Shown: positions 8,618 to 16,667 of the stretch, one piece after another | Layout of the letters: every line of letters begins with the position of its first letter | Numbering within the stretch: position 1 is the stretch's first letter | Assembly: GCA_963977125.1 (NCBI GenBank) | Contig: CAXBNJ010000006.1 | Span: 62,001 to 126,000, forward strand | Reading direction: 5' to 3' | Length of the DNA stretch: 64,000 nt | Origin: UBA2705 sp963977125 | Lineage (GTDB): Bacteria > Pseudomonadota > Alphaproteobacteria > Micavibrionales > Micavibrionaceae | Position numbers and translations under genes: made by a program | Notes under the pieces: model-generated | What the model saw: only the letters and a program-made list of their open reading frames with translations | What the model was told of the DNA's origin: nothing | Database searches by the model: none

Positions 8618-10552
8618 CTAAAACTCAACGCTAAACCGCCCATAAACGGCGCGGCCACTATCAATTGGAATTGAGTTTATTTGCTTCCGATTAAGTTCAG
8701 GGAAATCAATATCTTCATTGAGTAAGTTTTCGCCATAAAAGCTGAGCTTCATCTGGGGCATATTGGGCGCAAAGTCCAAAAATTCATTTAAGTGCACTTC
8801 GGCATTAAGCGAGACGAGGTGATAACTTTTCGGTTGGTTGTTCACTTCAGCCACAGAAGGGTTGGTTGCGCGTATATCTTCTGGATCACCATACCAACTA
8901 TCAAATACACCAAAGCTCCATTGTGGGGTTTTGTAGGAGATTCCTAGTTTAGCCATGACGTTGGGGGAGAAGGTAGGGTTATCTATCCCCGTATCGCTTT
9001 CGCCTTTTTGGAATGAAGCGGAGCCGCTAATTTGTAAGCCTGTATCAAAATTGAGTTTACCTTCAACTTCAACGCCTTTAAATGTTTGTTCGCCTGTATT
9101 GGTGATTAAAAAACCAGTGGCAGACGGATTATCAATGCGAGCAATTATATCCTCAATGCGGCTATGATAAGCTGAAATAGCAGCATATAGGCTGTCGTCT
9201 GAGTAGAATATCTGCGATTCCAGCGTTGATATTCTTTCAGGCTGTGTGTTTGTGTCGCCCGCAATAAGGTTTGGTATGGACAGCTCAGATTCTAGTGCGC
9301 TCGCTGCTCTGAAGGCTTCACCATAAAGGATTTTTGCACCAATATGTGGCGAAAAATTATAAAGTGCGGCGAAGCGCGGCGATAAATCAGATTTGAATTC
9401 TTCGGCATCGTTTAGCTGCATTCCGCCAACAAGCTTTAATTTGTCGGTGGCCTGCCAGTCAAACTGAGCGTAAGCATTATAGAGGTGCTGTTGATAGGAT
9501 ATATCGGCGACCGTGCCATCTTTATGCTCTAGTGACATGCCCGTCAGTAGGTTTAGCTTATCGGTGATTTTGCTTTGTACGGAGACTTCAGCGATAAGCA
9601 AGTCATCGCTGTTCTTTTCTGGCGCGTCAGTTGTATAGCCGTCACGCAGTCGATTATAAGTTAAATGCGTATCCAGTTTAATGCGTGACGAGAGTTCTTG
9701 TGAGTAGCTAATATCAGCGGTCGTTTTTTTTGCGTCAATTTTAGATTCAGGCAAACGCGCATAGACACCGATAGAGCCTTGATCTGCCCGGCCTTTAAAT
9801 ATAAAGCCATGTAAGTTTTTATAATGGCCTTTAATCAAATAACCATAGCCGTTATTACCGTTTTCATAGCTGCCGGTTACGCCCGCCTCATCAGTAATTG
9901 TGAAGCGATCCCCATGCGTGTCGGTACTTTTAATGCTGCCCAATAAAGACCAGTCTTCGCCTGCATAGGCGGTGGCGCCTTCCCATTCATTATAGCCAAA
10001 GCTGCCTTGTGTGGTAGATAAGGTTGTTTTTTGTTCACCAGCATCACGCGTCACAATGTTAATAATGCCCGCAAAGGCATTTGAGCCATAAAGAACAGAG
10101 CCTGGCCCGCGAATAACTTCAATTTGCTCAATAATGCTTACGGGGAATTCTAAAAGTAGGGGAAAGTTAAGTGCCCCTGCATAGCCATCGCGCACAGGGC
10201 GGCCATCAATAAGCATGAGCACGCGGCTTGTATAGTGTTGATTTGTTGAGGCGCGCATTGTGAAGACGTTATTAGGGGCGCCAGTGCTGCCCAAAACTTG
10301 CAAACTAGGCACGCGGCTAAACACATCGAGTAAATTTATGCCACCATAGCGAGCGATTTCATCAGCAGAAACAACACTGACGATACTCGGCGCATCAGAT
10401 ACATTTTCATTTTTTTTGGAGGCTGAATAGATCTGAACTTGTGAGAGGCTCTCAATGTCTAAATCAAGGAGGTCATTGATAGATAGCTCCGCTGCTTGCG
10501 CGCTTGATGCGGCAAATATGCAGGTCGTTGTTAAGAGCAAAGCTAACTTCAT
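8618..10552 (-). CDS. TonB-dependent outer-membrane receptor
   Basis: A 644-residue outer-membrane gated channel for high-affinity uptake powered by TonB. The signal peptide ends near residue 20 (SSAQA). A short leader with DLDIESLSQVQIYSASK precedes the plug domain, which shows VRGPGSVLYGSNAFAGIINIVTR-type residues around 145-170. A 22-strand-type barrel of alternating polar/aromatic segments follows, ending in the outer-membrane sorting motif GRFSVEF with terminal Phe. The DLDIE...YSASKK leader is typical of receptors that co-occur with DUF4154 proteins and hybrid kinases. The ligand is not readable; there is no siderophore synthesis or transport locus nearby. The upstream 150 bp is AT-rich, with no Fur box that I can recognise. 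Confidence 0.92.
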   Translation of the reverse strand: MKLALLLTTTCIFAASSAQAAELSINDLLDLDIESLSQVQIYSASKKNENVSDAPSIVSVVSADEIARYGGINLLDVFSRVPSLQVLGSTGAPNNVFTMRASTNQHYTSRVLMLIDGRPVRDGYAGALNFPLLLEFPVSIIEQIEVIRGPGSVLYGSNAFAGIINIVTRDAGEQKTTLSTTQGSFGYNEWEGATAYAGEDWSLLGSIKSTDTHGDRFTITDEAGVTGSYENGNNGYGYLIKGHYKNLHGFIFKGRADQGSIGVYARLPESKIDAKKTTADISYSQELSSRIKLDTHLTYNRLRDGYTTDAPEKNSDDLLIAEVSVQSKITDKLNLLTGMSLEHKDGTVADISYQQHLYNAYAQFDWQATDKLKLVGGMQLNDAEEFKSDLSPRFAALYNFSPHIGAKILYGEAFRAASALESELSIPNLIAGDTNTQPERISTLESQIFYSDDSLYAAISAYHSRIEDIIARIDNPSATGFLITNTGEQTFKGVEVEGKLNFDTGLQISGSASFQKGESDTGIDNPTFSPNVMAKLGISYKTPQWSFGVFDSWYGDPEDIRATNPSVAEVNNQPKSYHLVSLNAEVHLNEFLDFAPNMPQMKLSFYGENLLNEDIDFPELNRKQINSIPIDSGRAVYGRFSVEF

Positions 10553-10798
10553 TTAAATAATCACTTCCTTAAGTAAAAAAGGTATTTTAACGATTTTTCT
10601 TATGAATCACTAATCTTTTATTAAGTTTCTCCCGTGCTTGTAATGAAACGGCATATTGAACACATACATAAGTGCAGTGAATAAGGGAACCTCTGAGCTT
10701 AAGATATGGGAGGAGTGAGGGGACTATATTGCGAATCGGCTATGATTTGTAACTCTAGGAGGCGGGGGTGGTCGATATTTCTAACGCAAAGTTTTAGG
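10553..10798. other. Intergenic region upstream of the TonB receptor gene
   Basis: AT-rich space expected to hold the receptor promoter on the minus strand. I see no clear operator and no convincing gene. A 61-codon plus-strand reading frame that starts here runs antisense into the cold-shock gene and is judged spurious. Confidence 0.5.
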
Positions 10799-10799
10799 C

Positions 10800-10838
10800 A
10801 AAAAAAAAACACCGGAAGTATGACCAACCTGTGTTTTT
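10800..10838 (-). terminator. Intrinsic terminator of the cold-shock gene
   Basis: On the minus strand AAAAACACAGG pairs with CCGGTGTTTTT (one mismatch) around a 12-nt loop, followed by a run of about nine T. It lies some 24 bases beyond the csp stop codon. Confidence 0.8.
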
Positions 10839-10861
10839 CCAAATTTATAAAGAGACTGAAA

Positions 10862-11068
10862 TTAAGCAGCTTCTACAAGGTTACAAGCTGATTGCTTACC
10901 TTTTTCTTCTTGAACGTCAAATTCGATTTTTTGACCTTCATTTAGGCCACGTAGGCCAGCTTTTTCAACAGCACTGATGTGTACAAACACGTCGTTACCG
11001 CCATTTTCAGGCTCGATGAAACCAAAACCCTTAGTTGGGTTGAACCATTTAACTGTACCGGTTGTCAT
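10862..11068 (-). CDS. Cold-shock domain protein (CspA family)
   Basis: A 68-residue single cold-shock domain, an OB-fold nucleic-acid chaperone that melts RNA secondary structure. RNP1 is KGFGFIEP and RNP2 is DVFVHISAV, both intact, in a protein of the usual length. The start is fixed by AAGGAAT about seven bases upstream of the ATG. The transcript probably has a leader containing a strong inverted repeat 34-57 bases before the start codon (11102-11125). Long structured leaders are characteristic of cold-shock mRNAs. An intrinsic terminator ends the gene, so it is monocistronic. Whether this member is cold-induced or constitutive cannot be told from sequence. Confidence 0.95.
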   Translation of the reverse strand: MTTGTVKWFNPTKGFGFIEPENGGNDVFVHISAVEKAGLRGLNEGQKIEFDVQEEKGKQSACNLVEAA

Positions 11069-11101
11069 AGTAATATTCCTTTTTACAAGTATCGGTATTT
11101 A

Positions 11102-11125
11102 TTTAGTCACAACCTTGTGACTAAA
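11102..11125. promoter_or_regulatory. Perfect inverted repeat in the csp leader
   Basis: TTTAGTCACAA (11102-11112), two bases CC, then TTGTGACTAAA (11115-11125): 11-bp perfect arms. The centre is too small for a simple hairpin without opening a few pairs, so this may be a dimeric-regulator operator or an RNA stem in the 5' leader of the cold-shock gene. Confidence 0.5.
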
Positions 11126-11381
11126 AGTCTTTGTTTGATAGCAGTCTATGTCTTCCACGCCTATTAACTTAAGTAGCCAATAATATGGGGAGGCTCATAT
11201 AACTGTTTAGCAAACCTGTCCGCAATAAGCACGCTTTCTTAACTTGAGTCAACATAAATCGGCTGTTTCCTACATAATTCTAAGCTAAATGGTGTATTTT
11301 TATGAAAAAACTTATCATTATGAGAGAATGTTTAAGTTTAAGCCTTCAGGCCAGAACGCTCGCCTGTCTCGTTGTCTTTTA
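11126..11381. other. Intergenic space between csp and the HAD gene
   Basis: Divergent intergenic DNA, AT-rich, that must contain the csp promoter on the minus strand. I see no further gene or RNA with confidence. Confidence 0.4.
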
Positions 11382-11410
11382 TTGACATAAGACAGCGCTT
11401 CTGTTACTGT
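11382..11410 (+). promoter_or_regulatory. Putative promoter of the HAD phosphatase gene with overlapping inverted repeat
   Basis: TTGACA (11382-11387), 17-bp spacer, TACTGT (11405-11410). The inverted repeat AAGACAG (11389-11395) / CTGTCTT (11407-11413) covers the spacer and -10, the position expected for a repressor site. The start codon is 65 bases downstream of the -10. Confidence 0.45.
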
Positions 11411-11474
11411 CTTGCATGTTTGAAGCGTACTCGAAGAGTATTTAATGGACGTTTATTAGAAGGTTAAAGAGTTT

Positions 11475-12152
11475 ATGAGTCAGTATAAAGCTATCTTTTG
11501 GGATATTGATGGGGTGATCATCCTCAGTGAACCTTTGCATGTTGAGAAAATAAACAAGACTGCTGAACGCTATGGTGTGATTGTGTCCAAAGATGACTGG
11601 GCGGATTGGCACGGTATTGGCGATCACCGTATATATGAGCAATTGGTTGAGAGGGGGCTTCCTATTTCAGAAGATATTTTTATCGCAGAATGCTTGCAAT
11701 ATTACATGGATAATAAAGAGTGCTTAACTGTACGTGAAGGCTTCCACGAGGCTTTTTCCCATTGTGCGCATAAGGACTTAGCGCAAGCATCGGTTTCTAG
11801 TGGCGTGCGTGGGCAAGTCGATGCCAATATGAATGTGGCTAAGGTTGGACTGTCTATGGTTTTTAACTTAAGCGCCAGCGAGACGGTGGAAAAAGGACTG
11901 AAAACCAAACCCGCCCCGGATCCGTATTTAGAAGCGCTCAATATGCTTAATGCAAAGAACGACACAGCCATTAAAGCATCAGAATGCATTGTTGTCGAAG
12001 ATAGCGGCAGTGGCGTCGCTTCAGGAAAATCGGCTGGTATGTGCGCTATTCATTGGCGCCCTGATATCGGCCATAAGGCCACTGATATTGCTGATCATAC
12101 AGCATATGATAAACCCAGCTTTATGAAGGTCATTACTAAACTCACAGCATAA
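11475..12152 (+). CDS. HAD-superfamily hydrolase, beta-phosphoglucomutase-like
   Basis: A 225-residue cytoplasmic HAD enzyme, probably a small-molecule phosphatase or phosphomutase. Motif I is FWDIDGVII with nucleophile Asp10 and acid/base Asp12. A helical cap of subclass I follows (residues about 18-90). Motif II is the Ser in ASVSSGVRG, motif III the Lys in KTKPAPDPYL, and motif IV VVEDSGSGVASGKSAGM. All catalytic residues are present. The arrangement resembles beta-phosphoglucomutase, phosphoglycolate phosphatase and YqaB-type enzymes, but substrate cannot be assigned. It has its own putative promoter and converges on a CPA2 antiporter gene with only 23 bp between stops, so it is not part of that operon. 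Confidence 0.85.
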   Translation: MSQYKAIFWDIDGVIILSEPLHVEKINKTAERYGVIVSKDDWADWHGIGDHRIYEQLVERGLPISEDIFIAECLQYYMDNKECLTVREGFHEAFSHCAHKDLAQASVSSGVRGQVDANMNVAKVGLSMVFNLSASETVEKGLKTKPAPDPYLEALNMLNAKNDTAIKASECIVVEDSGSGVASGKSAGMCAIHWRPDIGHKATDIADHTAYDKPSFMKVITKLTA

Positions 12153-12175
12153 CGGCTTGCTTTTGCTCTTGATGC

Positions 12176-13357
12176 TTAAGCTGTCTTATAAACCACATTC
12201 TTTAAGAGTAGCGGTGCGATCATGGTTGTCAGCAAGCTCATAACAATCAGTGCGACAAAAGCGGATTGTTCAATAATGCCGCTGGTGAAAGCCAATAAAG
12301 CGATGGTCATCGCAACTTCACCGCGTGGAGACATGCCGACCCCGACCCCAAAAGAATCACGTGTGGACAGGCCTGATAGCTTGGCTAAAAGGCCGCAACC
12401 AATGACTTTTGTTGCAATCGCAACGGCGGTGAGAGCGAGCGCGAATTTAGCCGCCTCCCAAGTGAATGTCGAGAAATCAGCAAGGACGCCCAGAGAGACA
12501 AAGAAGACGGCTCCGAATATAATTCGAATATATTCAGCGCCGGTTCTAAAGTCTTTACTGCGCGTTGTGTGAACATGTTCAAGGGAAACGCCCGCAATAA
12601 ATGCACCGACAATCGCTGAGAGGCTCATCGCTTCTGCAGCCATGGCGTATAAGAAGGCGACCATCATAACAAGAATGAAGATAAAATCAGGGTATTTATT
12701 GCTGATGTCAGATTTATCAATTTTATGAATAAGCGGGGTCAGAACGCGCAGGCCAACAAACCCACCAATGGCAATGAAAACCATCGCTTTGGCTGAGAAT
12801 AACAATAAAACAGGGACTTCAATGCCGCCACCCGCCAATTGTTCGGCAATCGCTAAAGCCAGTAAAGCCAGAATATCATCAATAATGGCTGCGCCAATAA
12901 TCGCTTGTGCGGCTTCTGACTTAAGCTTGCCCATTTCGCGCAACGTATCGGCTGTGATGGCGATACTGGTCGCGGTTAGCGCCACACTGATAATAATCGC
13001 TTTTCCAAATTCAAAGCCAAAGGCTTGAGCGATCCAAAATCCACCAATCCAGGGCAATACAATGCCGCCAAGTGCGATGAGGAAATAAGACGGTTTTGTT
13101 ATTTCTTTAACTTTAAATTCAAGCCCAATAACAAAGAGTAAAACGACGGCGCCAATATGCGCGATGCTCGCAACAAATTCGGAGTAATGGATCAAGTTCA
13201 ACGCTGTGGGGCCAATAAGCACCCCCGCCAGAATAACCCCCACAACAGCGGGTTGTTTGAGGATGTTCGATAATAAATATCCGCCCAGTGCCATAAATAA
13301 CAGCAAGCTCATTTGAAATTCTATTGACGATAAAAAGCTATGAGCATGTGCGGTCAT
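12176..13357 (-). CDS. Cation:proton antiporter (CPA2 family), third gene of ion-transport operon
   Basis: A 393-residue inner-membrane protein with about 12 helices, of the Na+/H+ or K+/H+ exchanger family. Typical CPA2 stretches include QPAVVGVILAGVLIGPTAL near the N-terminus, ALTATSIAITADTLREMGK and AAIIDDILALLALAIAEQ (the Asp-Asp pair of the ion-binding site), and GVGMSPRGEVAMTIALLAF near the C-terminus. It lacks the cytoplasmic TrkA-N domain of KefB/KefC, so it is a membrane-only exchanger. It lies 20 bp downstream of the CorA/ZntB-like gene and shares its transcript. The transported ion is unknown. It differs clearly from the other antiporter in the operon, so this is not a recent tandem duplication. 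Confidence 0.88.
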   Translation of the reverse strand: MTAHAHSFLSSIEFQMSLLLFMALGGYLLSNILKQPAVVGVILAGVLIGPTALNLIHYSEFVASIAHIGAVVLLFVIGLEFKVKEITKPSYFLIALGGIVLPWIGGFWIAQAFGFEFGKAIIISVALTATSIAITADTLREMGKLKSEAAQAIIGAAIIDDILALLALAIAEQLAGGGIEVPVLLLFSAKAMVFIAIGGFVGLRVLTPLIHKIDKSDISNKYPDFIFILVMMVAFLYAMAAEAMSLSAIVGAFIAGVSLEHVHTTRSKDFRTGAEYIRIIFGAVFFVSLGVLADFSTFTWEAAKFALALTAVAIATKVIGCGLLAKLSGLSTRDSFGVGVGMSPRGEVAMTIALLAFTSGIIEQSAFVALIVMSLLTTMIAPLLLKNVVYKTA

Positions 13358-13377
13358 TAGGGGTAGATCCTTTTAAT

Positions 13378-14355
13378 TTATATCCAGCGGGATTTTTTGA
13401 GTATAGCAATTTGTATGAGGATTATGCCGCATAAAATAAGCAAGAATAGGGCGAAAGCATAAGGGTTATCCGCACCGGGAATGCCCCCGACATTAATGCC
13501 CAATAGACCCGTTAAGAAACCGAGCGGTAAGAAAATCAGGGAGATGATAGAGAGGACATACATATTTCTGTTCATACCCGAGGATAAAAACGTATTGAGC
13601 TCTTCCGTTACAATCATTGTGCGCTCTCTAATCGCATCAAGATCTTCAATATAGCGCGTAACGCGATCCCAGCTTTCTTGTATATGGCGTCTTTGAGTGA
13701 GGTCTAGCCATTCCATTTCGGTGCGCTTCAAGTGATTTAAGATTTCACGCTGCGGGAAAATGTAACGACGGAAGATTATGGTTTTTTTTCTAATTTGTGA
13801 AATATCGTTACGTTCAAGCTCTGAAGGCTCTTCCATGACCTTTTGTTCAAGGTCATCAAGCTGATTATCTAAATCAATTAATGTCGGTTCCATACGGTCA
13901 TATAGGCGCGAAAGCAGCATGGTTATGAAGTCACCTGCATTTTTAGGGCCTTTGGCTTTTATAAGGGCACCGTAAACATCTTTTACAGCTTTCAGTTCAC
14001 GTCTTTGCAGGCTTATAATGCGCTCAGGGTCAATCCAAATACGTAAGGACACCATATCCTCAGGCGCTTCGTTTTCATTAAGGTTTATGCCCCTTAATAT
14101 CAGAAGGACGCCATTATTATGTTCGATCATTCTGGGGCTTGTTTCCTCAGCCAGTAGAGCATCAATAATCAAATGATCTAAATAGGGGACTTCGCGCTCT
14201 ATCCATGCGCGGCTGGCGTCATGTGTGGCATCCATATGCACCCAAGACAAATTCTTGCTCTGAATTTCTTCAGACACATGTTCCAAAGCAAGGTCAGTGC
14301 CGCCGCCATTATGGTCAAGTTTTACCGCAAAGAGTATATGGTCATCATTATCCAT
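13378..14355 (-). CDS. CorA-family metal transporter, ZntB-like
   Basis: A 325-residue protein of the CorA superfamily. A long soluble N-terminal domain with acidic coiled-coil helices (around 150-255) precedes two C-terminal transmembrane helices. The loop between them carries GINVGGIPG: the GxN signature is Ile rather than the Met of CorA, and the GGIPG extension is typical of ZntB, the zinc transporter branch. The C-terminus is short and basic (KKSRWI). The start ATG overlaps the end of the upstream antiporter gene by 8 bases (ATGGATAA), which suggests translational coupling. Its position between two proton antiporters suggests joint control of divalent metal and proton or monovalent cation balance. 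Direction of transport is uncertain. Confidence 0.87.
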   Translation of the reverse strand: MDNDDHILFAVKLDHNGGGTDLALEHVSEEIQSKNLSWVHMDATHDASRAWIEREVPYLDHLIIDALLAEETSPRMIEHNNGVLLILRGINLNENEAPEDMVSLRIWIDPERIISLQRRELKAVKDVYGALIKAKGPKNAGDFITMLLSRLYDRMEPTLIDLDNQLDDLEQKVMEEPSELERNDISQIRKKTIIFRRYIFPQREILNHLKRTEMEWLDLTQRRHIQESWDRVTRYIEDLDAIRERTMIVTEELNTFLSSGMNRNMYVLSIISLIFLPLGFLTGLLGINVGGIPGADNPYAFALFLLILCGIILIQIAILKKSRWI

Positions 14356-15535
14356 GCTTAATATGCCTTTTTTTGTATGATTTGTGTCTAATCAAATTCA
14401 TTTTTCGGACGGTAAACAACCAAAAAGGGGTCACAATAAGTGACAGAGCAATGAGCGACACTACATATTTATATCCATCCTCCATAATCGTCGCGGCCGA
14501 GAGGCCTAAAGCGGCGAGTATAAAAGAAAATTCCCCAATTTGTCCAAGAGCAGCGCCAATAATCAGCGCATTTCGCCGTGAAAAACCTAAGAAATAGAGA
14601 ACGCTTACATTTAAAAATGTTTTCAAAAACATAAGCAGACCCAATAATAAGGCTATTCGCCAGAATTTTTCTATTAAAAAAGTGGAATCGAGCAATAACC
14701 CCACAGATAAAAAGAACACCATCATAAGCACTTCGAATATAGGTTTGACGCTTTCTTCGAAAATGGATCGCTTGGTTGTGTGCCCAATAATCAGTCCCGC
14801 AATAAACGCACCATAGGCAGGGGAAAGCCCGGCCATGCCAGAAAGTGCGGCGGTGACGATGCACATTGTTAAGGCTGATACAGCAAATTGATTTTCAAAA
14901 GGCAGCTTTTCAACGAAAACAAGGAACCATTGCGGGCGATAGCTTAAAGTCGCGATCACGCAGGCCATGAAGCCCATCGCCAGAATAATTTTAACGCCTG
15001 CGAAGAGGGTAAAGTGATCGTCGCCCATAGCGCCTATGATTAAAATCATCGGAATAACGGCAATATCTTGCGCAATTAGAATGCCTACGGCGGCGCGGCC
15101 AAGCGTGGTGTTGAGCTCTTTCATTTCTTGCAGCAGTTTTATCGCAACCGCGGTACTGCTTAACGAGATGGCAAAACCAATGAGGATGATCCGCTCTATC
15201 GACCAATCGAATAATTGCCCCACACAGTAAATCGCCCCCAAACTGACAATGATTTGAGCGGCGGTTACAATTAAGGCGGCACGATAGACGCGCGCAAACT
15301 TTTTAAGATCAAGTTCTAAGCCCACAATGAACAGCAACAGTAAAATGCCCAGCTCGGCGAGTGTTTCAATTTGATGCTTATCATCAATTAAGCCAGAAAC
15401 GGACGGGCCTAATATAAATCCGACCAAAATATAACCCACCATAACAGGTTGATGTAATTTCTGTAAAATTGCGCCGCCTGCAAAAGCGGCCGCCAATAAA
15501 ACAGCCATATCCATTAATGCTGCATGTGTTTGCAT
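14348..15535 (-). CDS. Cation:proton antiporter (CPA2 family), first gene of ion-transport operon
   Basis: A 395-residue membrane exchanger with about 12 helices. CPA2 features include QPVMVGYILVGFILGPSVSGL, ISLSSTAVAIKLLQEMKELNT followed by GILIAQDIAVIPMILI (ion-site Gln-Asp rather than Asp-Asp), and a C-terminal ALGQIGEFSFILAALGLS. The QD-type site and GQIGEFSF stretch resemble the KefB/KefC and YbaL side of the family, usually linked to K+/H+ exchange. No TrkA-N domain is fused. The stop codon overlaps the start of the ZntB-like gene, so the two are co-translated. It is divergent from an MscS-type channel gene 84 bp away, so the shared intergenic region may co-regulate all four. Confidence 0.88.
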   Translation of the reverse strand: MQTHAALMDMAVLLAAAFAGGAILQKLHQPVMVGYILVGFILGPSVSGLIDDKHQIETLAELGILLLLFIVGLELDLKKFARVYRAALIVTAAQIIVSLGAIYCVGQLFDWSIERIILIGFAISLSSTAVAIKLLQEMKELNTTLGRAAVGILIAQDIAVIPMILIIGAMGDDHFTLFAGVKIILAMGFMACVIATLSYRPQWFLVFVEKLPFENQFAVSALTMCIVTAALSGMAGLSPAYGAFIAGLIIGHTTKRSIFEESVKPIFEVLMMVFFLSVGLLLDSTFLIEKFWRIALLLGLLMFLKTFLNVSVLYFLGFSRRNALIIGAALGQIGEFSFILAALGLSAATIMEDGYKYVVSLIALSLIVTPFWLFTVRKMNLIRHKSYKKRHIKHG

Positions 15536-15619
15536 TGTTTACGCCTTGAAATGAAGATATAATTTGTAAAAATACGTTATCACAGATATAGAATAAATCT
15601 TACTATAAATGAGAGCATC

Positions 15620-16579
15620 ATGACGAATCTATGGCTAAAAATCATCCGCCCAAAAGCTTTTCACGCGAAATGGCTTATCTTACTTCTTCTTGTCGCTATT
15701 ATTAGCCTCGGAGCAGGAGGGTATTTTGATGTTATTCAATCCTATTTGGATACAGAGCAACTGACCTTTAAGGTTGGAGACTATAAAGTCAGTGCATATC
15801 AGGCCTTGCGCTCCATCACAATTTTGGTTCTTGTTTTTTGGTTGACGGCGATTTTTATCGAAATTGCAGAAAGCCGCATTTCTAAAATGAAGAAAATTCG
15901 GGCGGCTAATCGCGCCCTTATTCTTAAAATCGTACAAATTTTCACCTATTTCATAGCCGCGCTGCTCGCGCTTGATATTGTAGGGATCGATTTGACGACA
16001 CTAACGGTATTTAGTGGCGCGATGGGTATTGGTCTTGGCTTTGGTTTACAAAAAATCGCCTCTAATTTCATTAGCGGCCTTATTTTGATGTTTGAACGCT
16101 CCATTGAAATTGATGATTTAATTGAGCTTTCAGACGGCACTTTTGGCTTTATAAGAAAAGCCAGCGCTCGCTTTACGCTGATAGAGACGCTTGATGGCAA
16201 AGAAATCCTTGTGCCGAATGAAGATTTAATCACCAGCCGCGTCACCAATTGGACGTATAGCAATAAACGTGGCCGCATAGAAATCCCCATAGGCGTGTCT
16301 TATGGTACGGATATTGAATTAGCGCAGAAGTTAATTCTTGAAAGCGCCGCGGCACACCCGAAATCTATGAAGGACCCTGAACCGCGCGTTTATTTACGCA
16401 ATTTTGGGGACAGCTCGGTTGATTTCATTTTGCATTTTTGGGTGGCCGATATTTGTGAAGGCCGTTGGTTGCCGCAAAGTGAAGTGATGTTCACGATCTG
16501 GCGTGTTTTCAAAGAAAACAAAATCGAAATACCGTTTCCACAAAGAGATGTGCACATTCACAATAAGAGCGTAGATTAA
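15620..16579 (+). CDS. Mechanosensitive ion channel, MscS family
   Basis: A 319-residue channel that opens under membrane tension to release solutes during osmotic downshift. Three transmembrane segments are visible at about 19-38, 62-82 and 100-118. The pore helix region then shows FSGAMGIGLGFGLQKIASNF, the Gly/Ala-rich TM3 of MscS, and ISGLILMFERSIEIDDLIE leads into the beta domain. The alpha/beta vestibule ends with PFPQRDVHI, a near-universal MscS C-terminus. Length is slightly above E. coli MscS (286). The gene is divergent from the antiporter/ZntB operon, which fits osmotic and ionic homeostasis. No intrinsic terminator is obvious after it. Confidence 0.92.
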   Translation: MTNLWLKIIRPKAFHAKWLILLLLVAIISLGAGGYFDVIQSYLDTEQLTFKVGDYKVSAYQALRSITILVLVFWLTAIFIEIAESRISKMKKIRAANRALILKIVQIFTYFIAALLALDIVGIDLTTLTVFSGAMGIGLGFGLQKIASNFISGLILMFERSIEIDDLIELSDGTFGFIRKASARFTLIETLDGKEILVPNEDLITSRVTNWTYSNKRGRIEIPIGVSYGTDIELAQKLILESAAAHPKSMKDPEPRVYLRNFGDSSVDFILHFWVADICEGRWLPQSEVMFTIWRVFKENKIEIPFPQRDVHIHNKSVD

Positions 16580-16667
16580 CGCCCTATAAGCTGCGCTCTA
16601 ACGCTTTATTAATATATTTTCTATACCCTATAGAGAATATGGTTAACAGGGGTGTTTCAACGAAACG

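Noticed and set aside
10706..10891. 61-codon plus-strand frame before the cold-shock gene
   Set aside because: It runs antisense through the csp terminator and 3' end; no ribosome site, and its translation has the look of random sequence.
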